From the NCBI RefSeq assembly GCF_019203965.1, contig NZ_CP076448.1, forward strand, positions 3,053,001-3,117,000: a stretch of 64,000 bases of DNA, read 5' to 3'. Source of the DNA: Elioraea tepida (lineage in GTDB: Bacteria; Pseudomonadota; Alphaproteobacteria; Acetobacterales; Acetobacteraceae). How positions within the stretch are numbered: position 1 is the stretch's first letter; every line of letters starts with the position of its first letter. The notes below the pieces were generated by a model that saw nothing but the letters and a program-made list of their open reading frames with translations, searched no databases and was not told where the DNA came from. Shown piece after piece: positions 1 to 8,660 of the stretch. The position numbers were made by a program, and so were the translations under genes.

Positions 1-812
1 CCGGTGCGCGCGACATAGCGGCCGAGCACGCGGTTCGATGCCGGCCGGCCTGCGCGTCGGTCGAGGTCCATCAGCAGGAAGGCGAGATCGTAGCCCGTGT
101 CGATGGTTGCGAGGGCCTCGTCGAACTCGAGCGCATCGAACGGAACCGGGCGGCCCTGCCAGAGGCAGAGATTGCCGAGGTGCAGGTCGCCATGGCAGCG
201 CCGAACGAAGCCGGACGCTGCGCGCTTCGCAAGATGGCTGCCGAGCCGGGCGAGGGTCGCTCCCGCTTGCCGCTCCCACGACGTGACCGACGCGGGGTCG
301 AGGCCTGCGTCCCGGGCGGCAAGCGCGTTGCCCGCGACCACCCGCGCCATCGCACAGCCGAGATCCCAGTCGGAAACGGGAGGAAGCGAGGCGTGGAAGG
401 CGGCGATCGAGTCGGCCAGGGAGTCGAGCAGGGCAGGGCCGAGCCCGCCGCGAGCCGCCACCCGGTCGAGGAAGTCGTCCTCCGGGATACGCGCCATGCG
501 CACCACCCAGTCGAGCACCTCGCCCTCGCCGCCGAGCGCGAGCGTGCCGTCGGCGCGGCGGACCACCGCCACGACATCGCGGTAGAGGCCGGGTGCCGCA
601 GGAGCGTTGAGCGCGACCTCCCGACGACAGAAGACTTCGCGCGCGGCGAGGGTCGAGAAGTCGAGGAAGGAGAGGCGGACCGGCTTCTTCAGCTTCCAGA
701 CCGTGTCTCGCCCGAGGAACACGCGGCTGATGTGCGTCTCGATGGGCGGGCCGCCTGCGAGTGCGGCGAGGAAGGCGACGACCTCCTTCTGGCCATCGCC
801 GTGGCCGCTCAC
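1..812 (-). CDS. APH-like / AAA P-loop kinase fusion protein, C-terminus cut by window edge
   Basis: About 270 N-terminal residues are visible; the rest lies left of the window. The visible part has an aminoglycoside-phosphotransferase/choline-kinase fold signature: a VWKLKKPV lysine segment near residue 40, a Brenner-type HGDLHLGN catalytic loop near residue 206 and a FDALEFDE segment after it. In the family this resembles (COG2187-type N-terminal domain plus COG0645-type P-loop kinase) a nucleotide-binding domain follows, but it cannot be seen here. The start is a GTG whose first bases overlap the pdxH stop (GTGA), which indicates translational coupling downstream of pdxH. Substrate is unknown; antibiotic resistance should not be assumed. 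Confidence 0.8.
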   Translation of the reverse strand, partial: MSGHGDGQKEVVAFLAALAGGPPIETHISRVFLGRDTVWKLKKPVRLSFLDFSTLAAREVFCRREVALNAPAAPGLYRDVVAVVRRADGTLALGGEGEVLDWVVRMARIPEDDFLDRVAARGGLGPALLDSLADSIAAFHASLPPVSDWDLGCAMARVVAGNALAARDAGLDPASVTSWERQAGATLARLGSHLAKRAASGFVRRCHGDLHLGNLCLWQGRPVPFDALEFDEALATIDTGYDLAFLLMDLDRRAGRPASNRVLGRYVART

Positions 813-1408
813 GGATAGAGCATCTCCGTCCGCCATGGCGCGTCCGGTCCTTCGCGCGAGAACAGGAGCCGTTCGTGCAGGCGGAAGGGCATGTCGCGCC
901 AGAACTCGATCCGCACCGGCACGAGCCGGAAGCCGGACCAGAAGGGCGGGCGTGGGATCTCGCCAACCGCGAACTTGAGCCCGAACTCGGCCACGCGCTT
1001 CTCGAGCGCGAGCCTGCTCTCGAGAGGGCGTGACTGCTTCGACGCCCAGGCGCCGATCCGAGATCCACGCGGGCGGGACGCGAAATAGGCGTCCGCCTCC
1101 TCTGCGGAGACGGGCTGCACCCTGCCCTCGATGCGCACCGAGCGCGTCAGCGTCTTCCAGTGGAAGCAGAGGGCGGCGTAGGGGTTCGCGGAGAGCTCGG
1201 CTCCCTTGCGGCTCTCAAGGTTCGTGTAGAAGACGAAGCCGCGCGCATCGACGCCCTTGAGAAGGACCATGCGCGCCGATGGCCGCCCGTCCGGCGTCGC
1301 GGTGGCGAGGCACATCGCGTTCGGATCGTTCGGCTCCGAGGCGGCGGCTTCCGCCATCCAGGCCTCGAAGCGGGCGATCGGGTCGTCAGTCGTCACGGTG
1401 TCGGGCAT
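809..1408 (-). CDS. pdxH: Pyridoxamine 5'-phosphate oxidase
   Basis: FMN enzyme that oxidises pyridoxamine/pyridoxine 5'-phosphate to pyridoxal 5'-phosphate, the last step of B6 salvage and of the DXP-dependent route. Seen: the FMN-binding RMVLLKG segment, the [10 protein letters not shown] block, the [13 protein letters not shown] strand, the [11 protein letters not shown] motif and the C-terminal RLHERL...WRTEMLYP end, in family order and close to family length (199 aa). The reading frame extends upstream to 1471, but the ATG at 1408 has AAGGA a few bases before it and gives the usual N-terminus ([14 protein letters not shown]), so I chose it. It is divergent from fabI and coupled to the downstream kinase-like gene. 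Confidence 0.93.
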   Translation of the reverse strand: MPDTVTTDDPIARFEAWMAEAAASEPNDPNAMCLATATPDGRPSARMVLLKGVDARGFVFYTNLESRKGAELSANPYAALCFHWKTLTRSVRIEGRVQPVSAEEADAYFASRPRGSRIGAWASKQSRPLESRLALEKRVAEFGLKFAVGEIPRPPFWSGFRLVPVRIEFWRDMPFRLHERLLFSREGPDAPWRTEMLYP

Positions 1409-1557
1409 CGCCTGTCCTTGGTCCTGTTGCGCCGCACTTTGGCCCGGCGCGCGCCCCTGTCCAGAGCTCATCGGCTCGACCGCTTCGGCGGAAGCCTCTT
1501 GCCCGCCGCGCCCGAGGGTGCCACCAAGGCGGCCGCCATGAGACAGGACGTTGAGGC

Positions 1558-2400
1558 ATGAACGAGGTCCGGGCAGCGGAAAGGGCGGCGGTGCCGACCG
1601 GCACTCTCATGCGTGGGCGCCGCGGCCTGGTAATGGGGGTTGCGAACGACCGCTCGATCGCCTGGGGGATCGCGTCGGCCTGCGCGGCCCAGGGAGCGAC
1701 TCTTGCCTTCACCTACCAGGGCGAAGCGCTGCAGAAGCGGGTCGCGCCACTTGCGGCCTCCGTCGGGTCGGATCTCGTCCTGCCGTGCGACGTGACCGAC
1801 GAGGCCTCGATGGACGCGACCTTCGCCGCGGTCGCCGAGAAATGGGGCAGGCTGGACTTCCTGGTCCATGCCATCGCCTGGTCGGACAAGGACCAGCTGA
1901 AGGGACGCTACATCGACACGACGCGGGACAACTTCCTGCGCTCGCTCGACATCTCCTGTTACAGTTTTACGGCATTGGCGCAGCGGGCGGTTCCTCTGAT
2001 GGGCCCGGGCGGCGCTCTTCTCACCCTGACGTATCTTGGCGCCGAGCGGGTGACGCCGCACTATAACGTCATGGGCGTGGCAAAGGCGGCGCTTGAAGCG
2101 TCCGTTCGCTATCTCGCCGCCGACCTCGGCGGCCTTGGGATCCGCGTCAACGCCATCTCCGCCGGCCCGATCAAGACGCTCGCTGCCTCCGGGATCGGCG
2201 ATTTCCGCTACATCCTGAAGTGGAACCAGTACAACTCGCCGCTGAAGCGCAACGTGACGATCGAGGATGTGGGCGGGGCAGGGGTCTATCTCCTGTCCGA
2301 CCTCGCCTCGGGCGTCACTGGCGAGGTGCACCATGTCGATTGCGGCTACCACATCGTCGGCATGAAGGCGGTGGACGCGCCTGACATCTCGACGGTGTGA
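1558..2400 (+). CDS. fabI: Enoyl-[acyl-carrier-protein] reductase (NADH)
   Basis: Last reductive step of the type II fatty-acid elongation cycle, reducing trans-2-enoyl-ACP. The 280-aa protein is an atypical [20 protein letters not shown] is the FabI dinucleotide-binding loop near the N-terminus, YNVMGVAK holds the Tyr-x6-Lys catalytic pair near residue 165, and [13 protein letters not shown] is the substrate-loop region. Length and order fit FabI, the triclosan-target type, rather than FabK, FabL or FabV. The start at 1558 keeps a short N-terminal extension common in alphaproteobacteria; the ATG at 1609 is an alternative. Its stop overlaps the aroC start (GTGA). Confidence 0.94.
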   Translation: MNEVRAAERAAVPTGTLMRGRRGLVMGVANDRSIAWGIASACAAQGATLAFTYQGEALQKRVAPLAASVGSDLVLPCDVTDEASMDATFAAVAEKWGRLDFLVHAIAWSDKDQLKGRYIDTTRDNFLRSLDISCYSFTALAQRAVPLMGPGGALLTLTYLGAERVTPHYNVMGVAKAALEASVRYLAADLGGLGIRVNAISAGPIKTLAASGIGDFRYILKWNQYNSPLKRNVTIEDVGGAGVYLLSDLASGVTGEVHHVDCGYHIVGMKAVDAPDISTV

Positions 2401-3512
2401 GCGACTTGGCCGGATCATCTTTCGGCACCCTTTTCCGCTTCACGTCCTTCGGCGAGAGCCACGGGCCGGCGATCGGCTGCGTGGTCGATGGGGTTCCGCC
2501 CCGCATTCCGCTGACCGAGGCCGACATCCAGCCCTGGCTCGACCGACGCCGCCCGGGCCAATCGCGGTTCACCACCCAACGGCGGGAACCGGACGCGGTG
2601 CGGATCCTCTCCGGCACCTTCGAGGGGATGACGACCGGGCACCCGGTGATGCTTCTGATCGAGAACGTCGACCAGCGCTCGAAGGACTATGGCGAGATCA
2701 AGGACCGGTTCCGTCCGGGCCACGCCGACCTGACTTACCACCTCAAATACGGCATCCGCGACTGGCGGGGCGGTGGCCGCTCGTCGGCGCGCGAGACGGC
2801 CGTCCGCGTTGCCGCGGGCGCGATCGCGCGCAAGATCCTCGGCGACGGAATCCGTATCCGTGGCGCTCTCGTGCAGCTGGGGCCGCACCGGATCGACCGA
2901 GCGAGATGGGACTGGGGCGCGGTGGAGGAAAACCCGTTCTTCTGCCCCGACCGGACAGCCGCGGCGCTCTGGGAGGAGTTTCTCGCCGAGGTGCGCAAGC
3001 GCGGCTCCTCCACCGGCGCCGTCATCGAGGTCGTGGCGGAGGGCGTGCCGCCGGGGCTTGGTGAGCCGGTCTATGCCAAGCTCGACGCCGAGCTCGCCGC
3101 GGCGATGATGGGCATCAACGCGGTCAAGGGCGTGGAGATCGGCGAGGGCTTTGCCGCCGCCGCTCTGTCGGGCGAGGAGAATGCCGACGAGATGCGAATC
3201 GACCAGGGAGGGCAGGTGCGGTTCCTTGCCAACCACGCGGGCGGAATCCTCGGCGGCATCTCGACCGGGCAGCCCATCGTCGTGCGCTTCGCGGTCAAGC
3301 CGACCTCGTCGATCCTCACGCCGTTGCGCAGCGTCGACAGCCACGGCCGCGACGTCGAGGTCGTCACGCGCGGCCGCCATGATCCGTGCGTCGGCATTCG
3401 TGCGGTGCCGGTCGGGGAGGCGATGATGGCCTGCGTGCTCGCCGATCATCTCCTGCGCCGACGGGCGCTCACGCCTGACGCCCCCGATCTGCCGATCCTG
3501 CCGCGACCTTGA
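2397..3512 (+). CDS. aroC: Chorismate synthase
   Basis: Converts 5-enolpyruvylshikimate 3-phosphate to chorismate using reduced FMN, the last common step toward aromatic amino acids. The 371-aa protein shows the family signatures [17 protein letters not shown] at the N-terminus, the central [27 protein letters not shown] segment, and the C-terminal FAVKPTSSI and [19 protein letters not shown] signatures. Translation starts at a GTG overlapping the fabI stop, so fabI and aroC form a coupled two-gene unit; fabI-aroC adjacency is familiar in alphaproteobacteria. Confidence 0.96.
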   Translation: MSDLAGSSFGTLFRFTSFGESHGPAIGCVVDGVPPRIPLTEADIQPWLDRRRPGQSRFTTQRREPDAVRILSGTFEGMTTGHPVMLLIENVDQRSKDYGEIKDRFRPGHADLTYHLKYGIRDWRGGGRSSARETAVRVAAGAIARKILGDGIRIRGALVQLGPHRIDRARWDWGAVEENPFFCPDRTAAALWEEFLAEVRKRGSSTGAVIEVVAEGVPPGLGEPVYAKLDAELAAAMMGINAVKGVEIGEGFAAAALSGEENADEMRIDQGGQVRFLANHAGGILGGISTGQPIVVRFAVKPTSSILTPLRSVDSHGRDVEVVTRGRHDPCVGIRAVPVGEAMMACVLADHLLRRRALTPDAPDLPILPRP

Positions 3513-3611
3513 CCCGGCTCACGTGGCTTTGATTGTGCGGCGCAGCGTCGCCCTGCACATCATCAGGCTTGGGGAAGTGCTTAGCGCCCGTTTGACGTTG
3601 ACGCCAAAGGG

Positions 3612-4817
3612 GTGGAGCTCATGCCCAGTTCAGCCATGAAGAGACGAGAGACAGCGAACGCGGCGGCGCGTCTTGTCGCGCTTGTCGGCAAGCGGCGCTG
3701 GAACGCGCGCATCGAGGAGGTGCGTGCTCGCGCTGCGGCGCAGCGGATCGCGGGTCGTGTCGTCGCCGAACGCCACGCTCTCGAGCTCGCCGTCGATCGC
3801 CTGGCCGCCGCGACGGCAACGCCGCGGACCCGCGCGGAAGCCGCCATCCTCTCCCTCGCCTCGGCGCTCGTTTCGCTCGCCGAGCGGCTGCCGCCTTCTG
3901 GCCAGGAGCGTCTCGCTACGGCGCTGGCTGCCGCCACCGAGGGGGAGGGAACGCTTGTGCCGCTGTTCCACCTCGTCCGTGTCGCCGCGCTCAACCGTGC
4001 CCGCGGCTTCACGGTCCGCTTCAGCGGCCTAGAGGAGGGCTCGATGCATGATCTCGTCATCGAGCGTGACGGGGCCGAAGCCGAGATCGTTGCCGCGGTT
4101 GTCTCGGCCGATGAGGGACGCTGGGTTCACAAGGGCGACTGGTTCGCGCTTGTCGATCGCCTCAACCCGGATCTCGAGCGTTGGCTCGCGGCCCACCCCG
4201 GGCGCTACCTTCTAAAGCTGACCCTTCCCGAAGGTCTCTCCGGCCCCGAAGGGCAGAGCCTCGTGCAGGAGCGGATCAACGCCCTGCTTGCTGAGGATCG
4301 GCGGAGCGACCACTCCGAGGCGGCCATCCTCAGGCTCGACCCCCTCCTGCTCGCTCAGAACGAAGCGAACCAGGCGGCTTTGATGCAGCGGCTTAGGGCG
4401 CAGTTCGGCCCCGAAGCCCATTTCGCGGTGATGGGGGGGGAGCGGTCGGTCTTCGTCATGGCCGCGCGGGCCGGGCGCGAGAATGAGGTCGCGGCTGTGC
4501 TTCGCCGCAGGCTCGCCGAACTTCCTGCGCGGCTCTCCGGGGGGCGCCCGGGCATCCTCGCCGTATTCATCGAGGATACGGATCGGACCGAGTGGCGCGG
4601 CTTGCGCGAGCGTCTCGAGATCGAGGGAGCGACGCGGAACTTTCTCACCGCCCCTGAGGCACGCCCCGTAATCGCCGTTACCTGCGCGAGCCGGTTCGAG
4701 CTCCTCGACATGCCGGAACCCGATGCGGCGCCGGGAGGCGAGCTCCGCTTCCGCAACCCCGCGCATCCGAAGGCGAAAGACGCCGCGCTTGCTCCGGCGG
4801 TGACCAACGCGGCCTAG
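3612..4817 (+). CDS. Conserved-looking protein of unknown family, 401 aa
   Basis: I do not recognise this family. The protein is Arg/Ala/Leu-rich with no signal peptide and no obvious membrane segment. Residues 1-110 look largely helical; the middle (about 120-220) has mixed alpha/beta character with a WVHKGDWFALVDRLNPDLERW segment, and there is a beta-rich part near 270-340. Codon and GC use match the flanking genes and the frame is uninterrupted for 1.2 kb, so it is very probably real. Start candidates are the GTG at 3612, the ATG at 3621 and the ATG at 3636; none has a clearly spaced Shine-Dalgarno. Its TAG stop is the CTAG target site into which two insertion sequences have been placed. 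Confidence 0.75.
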   Translation: MELMPSSAMKRRETANAAARLVALVGKRRWNARIEEVRARAAAQRIAGRVVAERHALELAVDRLAAATATPRTRAEAAILSLASALVSLAERLPPSGQERLATALAAATEGEGTLVPLFHLVRVAALNRARGFTVRFSGLEEGSMHDLVIERDGAEAEIVAAVVSADEGRWVHKGDWFALVDRLNPDLERWLAAHPGRYLLKLTLPEGLSGPEGQSLVQERINALLAEDRRSDHSEAAILRLDPLLLAQNEANQAALMQRLRAQFGPEAHFAVMGGERSVFVMAARAGRENEVAAVLRRRLAELPARLSGGRPGILAVFIEDTDRTEWRGLRERLEIEGATRNFLTAPEARPVIAVTCASRFELLDMPEPDAAPGGELRFRNPAHPKAKDAALAPAVTNAA

Positions 4818-6250
4818 CAGCCTGTCGGATTCCCGGGGTGCCTGGAATGGGGGCCTCTGCGGTGCATGACGCAGTTCATTCCGTTCAGCCGCGACCAGGC
4901 CTTCTTGTTGCCGCCGGATGCCAGGGACTGGCTTCCGGCCGATGATGTGGCGCATTTCGTGGTGGCGGCGGTGGAGCGGGTGCCGCTTGGCGCCTTCGCG
5001 GTGCGTCCGATCCCCGGCGGCAAGCCGCAGAGTATCATCCGCGCCTGCTGCTGGCGCTGCTGATCTACGCCTACGCCAACGGCATCTTCTCCTCGTGCCG
5101 GATCGAGCGGGCGACCTATCGCGACCTCGGCGTGCGCTACGTGGCGGCGAACCTGCACCCCGACCACGACACCATCGCTGCCTTCCGTCGCGCCAACCGC
5201 GCTGCCTTCGAGGCGGCCTTCCTGCAGGTGTTGCTGCTGGCCCGCGAGAGCGGCCTGCTTCGCCTCGGCACGGTGGCGATCGACGGCACCAAGATCGACG
5301 CCAACGCCTCCAAGATCCGCTCGGTGCGCTACGACCGGGCGAAGGACCTGCGCGCCAGGCTCGCCGCCGACATCGCCGAGCTGACCGCCCGCGCCGAAGC
5401 GGCCGATGCCGAGGATCAGCCCGACCCGCAGGCGCTGCCCGCCGAGATCGCAAGGCGCGAGGCGCTGAAGGCCAAGCTGGATGCCGCCTGCGCCCGGCTG
5501 GAGGAGCAGGCCCGCGCCGAGGCCGAGGCGAAGCAGGCCGCCGACGACGCCAAGACCGGCCGGCGCGGCCGTCCGCCCAAGCCGCCAGAGGACGACCCGC
5601 CGCTGACGCGGCAATCCAACCTCACCGATCCCGACAGCGCGCTGATGCGCCGCTCCGACGCGCATGAATACCGCCAGGCCTACAACGCCCGAGGCCCAGG
5701 TCTGCGCCGAGGGGTCGCAGTTGATCCTCGCCACCAACCTCACTGCCTGCCCCTCCGATGCGCCGAGCTTCGCCGCGACCATCCTCGGCATGAAGGACGG
5801 CCTCGGCCTGCCGACGACCGTCATCGCTGATGCCGGCTTCGCCTCCGCCGAGGCTGTTGCCGCCCTGGAGGCAAAGGGGATCGAGCCGCTGGTCGCCATC
5901 GGCCGCACCCAGCCGCACCGGCCCTACGACGTCCGCCCCCCGCCCGATCCGAAGCCGCCGCGCCGTATCAGCGAACCCTGGCGTCTGAAGATGCAGGCCA
6001 AGCTGGAGACCGAAGATGCCAAAGCCCGCTACGCCCGCCACACGCAGACCGTCGAACCCGTCTTCGGCATCATCAAGGCCGCCATCGGTTTCACCCGCTT
6101 CCGCCTCCGCAGCATCGCCAACGCCGCCGCCGAGTGGACCCTGATCGCTCTCGCCTACACCTCTGCCGCAGGCTCCATCGCCTGCAGCAGCCATGACCTC
6201 CCCACCCGACACACCAAAACATACGCCGCAGACCCAAACCCGACAGGCTG
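4818..6250 (+). mobile_element. IS1182-like insertion sequence flanked by CTAG
   Basis: About 1.43 kb bounded by inverted ends beginning CAGCCTGTCGG; the right end is the reverse complement (CCGACAGGCTG). The repeat extends a few more bases with mismatches. The 4-bp sequence CTAG occurs directly outside both ends (4814-4817 and 6251-6254), as expected for a target-site duplication. It carries one transposase gene that is disrupted twice. The IS1182 assignment rests on the look of the transposase and not on a database search. Confidence 0.85.
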
Positions 6251-6254
6251 CTAG
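4866..6254 (+). pseudogene. IS1182-type transposase with two frameshifts
   Basis: Three reading frames must be joined to give one transposase. Segment 1 (4866 to about 5030) holds MTQFIPFSRDQAFLLPP; segment 2 (about 5030-5690) holds YHPRLLLALLIYAYANG and the first catalytic Asp in VAIDGTKIDANASK; segment 3 (about 5690-6254) holds the second Asp in VIADAGFASAEAV and the Glu in TVEPVFGIIKAAIGF. The breaks lie close to 5030 and 5690 and each is explained by a single-base indel. Family members usually have a single ORF, so this copy is probably dead unless the breaks are sequencing errors. A long Ala/Glu/Lys linker separates the first two catalytic residues. Confidence 0.82.
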
Positions 6255-7416
6255 TGGTTTGATCGAGGTTGATGATTCCTTTGTTGGCCCAGACGTGGGA
6301 GTCTGGGCGGATGAGGGAAGGCGTTGAGGTCCGGCTCCGGCCGGGCGACCGGGAGCGGCTTGAAGGCGTGGTCTGCGACCGCAAGAGCCCGCGGCACCAC
6401 GTCTGGCGGGCTCGGATCGTGCTGATGACCGCGGACGGCGCGGGCACGATGGCGATCCGCGCGGCGACCGGCAAAGGCAAACCCACGATCTGGCGCTGGC
6501 AGGCGCGCTCCATGCACGACGGTGCCGAGGGCTTGTTCCGCGACGCCCCGCGAGGCCGCGCCTTCGCTTCCACCTCGCCTGAGCAGATCGCCGCGGTGGT
6601 CGAACGCACGCTGCACGGCGACCCGCCAGCGGCGACGCACTGGACGTTGCGCTCGATGGGGAAAAGGCGAGCGGCCTGGCGCCGTCCACCATCCACCGCA
6701 TCTGGCGCGAGCACGGCCTGAAGCCGCACCGGGTGGAGACCTTCAAGCTCTCCAACGACCCGAAGTTCGTCGAGAAGGTCCGCGGGCTGCAGGCAACGCC
6801 CGAAGGGCGGGACATCGTCGGCCTCTACGTCAACCCGCCCGAGCACGCCCTGGTGCTGTCGGTGGACGAGAAGAGCCAGATCCAGGCGCTCGACCGCACC
6901 CAGCCGGGACTGCCGATGAAGCGTGGCCGGGGTGCCACCATGACGCACGACTACAAGCGGCACGGCACGACAACGCTGTTCGCCGCGCTCGACGTGACGG
7001 CGGGCACGGTGATCAGCCAGCGCATGCTCCGCCACCGCGCGGCCGAGTTCATCCGCTTCCTGCGGCTGATCGACAAGCAGACCCCCGCCGAACTCGACCT
7101 GCACCTGATCCTCGACAACTACGCCGCCCACAAGACTGAGGCGGTGAAGCGCTGGTTGGCCCGGCATCCCCGCTTCCACCTCCACTTCACGCCGACCTCG
7201 GCCTCCTGGATCAACGCCGTCGAGGGCTTGTTCGCCACGCTGACAAAGCGTCGCCTGAACCGCGGCGTCTTCCGCTCCGTCATCGAGCTGAACCAGGCCA
7301 TCCACGCCTATCTCAATGCCCACAACGCCGACCCGAAGCCCTTCCGCCGGACCGCGCCCGCCAACACCATCATCGGCACGCACCAGCGCGGGAAACCTTC
7401 GCTGGAATCACTCCAC
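6254..7416 (+). mobile_element. IS630-family insertion sequence, TA-flanked
   Basis: About 1.16 kb whose ends form an imperfect inverted repeat (GTGGTTTGATCG at the left; GTGGAGTGATTC reading inward from the right). TA dinucleotides lie just outside both ends (6252-6253 and 7417-7418), the expected TA duplication for IS630/Tc1-mariner elements. It sits immediately against the right end of the IS1182-like element and shares its CTAG. Confidence 0.83.
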
Positions 7417-7419
7417 TAG
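6269..7419 (+). pseudogene. IS630-family transposase split by a frameshift
   Basis: The first part (to about 6665) is the helix-turn-helix half, with GKGKPTIWRWQARS. The second part (to 7419) is the DDE half: [20 protein letters not shown] (first Asp), [11 protein letters not shown] (second Asp) and the terminal Glu in [19 protein letters not shown]. The frame changes at the sequence ATGGGGAAAAGGCG near 6660, where a -1 shift would continue as [14 protein letters not shown]. Two-frame transposases read by programmed shifting occur in some IS630 members, so this may be functional recoding and not decay; the heptamer is not a textbook X-XXY-YYZ site. The TAG stop lies in the flanking TA/CTAG. 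Confidence 0.78.
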
Positions 7420-7501
7420 CCAGCGCCTCTTCATCAAAGCGACGGAAATCGGTCGCGATCTTCCGATCAGGTTTTGCGACCCTGGCACGGAGCGCTGGCC
7501 C

Positions 7502-7711
7502 ATGGACGACCACCCGGACGCCGCTCGTCTCGCGAAAGCCGAAGCCGAGCTCGACCGCCTCCTGAACGACCCGGATGCGGCATTCGACCCGCGCCGGGTC
7601 TGGTCGCTCCTCGCCGAGCTCACGGCCCGGGATGCGTCGCCTCACTGCCCGGACGTTATGCCTCCTTCCGCGCCGCGATCAGGAATTCCCGGTTCCCTTC
7701 CGGCCCCGTGA
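7502..7711 (+). CDS. Small hypothetical protein, 69 aa
   Basis: An ATG with GGAG about 10 bases upstream opens a frame starting MDDHPDAARLAKAEAELDRL. The first 45 residues have amphipathic helical character (AKAEAELDRLLND, VWSLLAELTARD) and read like a real protein; the last 20 are Pro/Ser-rich and overlap the 3' end of convergent tlyA by 56 bases, which is less convincing. It lies just outside the stacked insertion sequences and may be the undisturbed original neighbour of the unknown gene at 3612. No function proposed. Confidence 0.42.
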   Translation: MDDHPDAARLAKAEAELDRLLNDPDAAFDPRRVWSLLAELTARDASPHCPDVMPPSAPRSGIPGSLPAP

Positions 7712-8393
7712 TCGGGCTTTCCGTCGTGCCGAGCACGGTCCAGCCCGGGCGTTCGGCGAACCACGCCGTGATGCGCGCGACCACGGCACGATGCTGCGCC
7801 GGCGACCGCACCACCCCACCCTTGCCGACCGCTCCCGGCCCGACCTCGAACTGAGGCTTGATCAGCGCCACCGCCCACGCACCCGGTGTGCAGAGAGCGA
7901 GCGGTGCGGGCAGGATCACGGCAAGGCCGATGAAGGAGGCGTCGCACAGAAGGGCCTCGATCGGGTCGGGCACCTGATCCGCGGTCAGGAAGCGCGCGTT
8001 CGTCTTCTCGTGCACCACCACGCGCGGGTCCTGCCGGAGCTTCCAGGCGAGCTGCCCCTGCCCGACATCGACCGCATGAACCTTCGCCGCGCCATGGGCG
8101 AGCAAGACGTCGGTGAAGCCGCCTGTGCTCGCGCCGATGTCGAGGCAGACGCGCCCCTTCGGCGACAGGCCGAAATGCGCGAGCGCATGCGCGAGCTTGA
8201 TCCCGCCGCGGCTGACCCACGGGTGTGCCTCGCCGCGGATCTCGAGGGCGATGTCCTCCGGTAGCAGCGTTCCGGGCTTGTCGAGACGCCGCTCGCCCGA
8301 GAACACCTTGCCCGCGAGCACAAGAGCCTGCGCCTTGGCGCGGCTCTCGGCGAGGCCACGGTCGAGCAGCAGTTGATCGAGGCGACGCTTCAC
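7656..8393 (-). CDS. tlyA: TlyA-type rRNA 2'-O-methyltransferase / hemolysin A family
   Basis: A 245-aa protein with an N-terminal S4 RNA-binding domain (MKRRLDQLLLDRGLAESRAKA, residues 1-60) fused to an FtsJ/RrmJ-like methyltransferase domain. Seen: SRGGIKLAHAL, the SAM-binding LDIGASTGGFTDVLL, CDASFIGL, IKPQFEVG and GNREF, giving the K-D-K-E tetrad of 2'-O-ribose methyltransferases. Characterised TlyA proteins methylate 16S and 23S rRNA cytidines; the hemolysin name is historical. In alphaproteobacteria tlyA is often near dxs, as here, where it lies 267 bp downstream of dxs on the same strand. Confidence 0.92.
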   Translation of the reverse strand: MKRRLDQLLLDRGLAESRAKAQALVLAGKVFSGERRLDKPGTLLPEDIALEIRGEAHPWVSRGGIKLAHALAHFGLSPKGRVCLDIGASTGGFTDVLLAHGAAKVHAVDVGQGQLAWKLRQDPRVVVHEKTNARFLTADQVPDPIEALLCDASFIGLAVILPAPLALCTPGAWAVALIKPQFEVGPGAVGKGGVVRSPAQHRAVVARITAWFAERPGWTVLGTTESPITGPEGNREFLIAARKEA

Positions 8394-8660
8394 GCACCCG
8401 CCCGCATGCGTTGGTCCGGCTCCGGCCGCGTGGCCAAGCCCAACCTGCCGAGGCTCGCGCCGGCATTCGATGGAGCAAGGGACGGTCGCACCAGCGCCCG
8501 GCCCCGGCCCGGTGCGGCCTCTCTTATCCCTGGCTCAGCACGAGGTGCACCGCCATCGCGGCAGAATCCCTCGCTCTGCGGGACGGCCGCCGACAGCCAC
8601 AGCATTAGGGCCTCAGGCGCGATGCGGCACGAAGTGCTGCCCCTGGGCACGGGCAGGCGC

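Noticed and set aside
1-812. Reading the left-edge gene as an antibiotic-resistance aminoglycoside phosphotransferase
   Set aside because: Its layout matches chromosomal APH/P-loop kinase fusions of unknown substrate, with no transfer signs or resistance-gene context.
180-818. 212-aa open frame on the plus strand opposite the kinase-like gene
   Set aside because: It is Arg/Glu/His-rich and an antisense reading of the minus-strand APH-like gene, which has recognisable motifs.
1468-2418. 316-aa minus-strand frame across fabI
   Set aside because: No motif and no ribosome site; the plus-strand frame is clearly FabI and shares no plausible overlap with a second gene.
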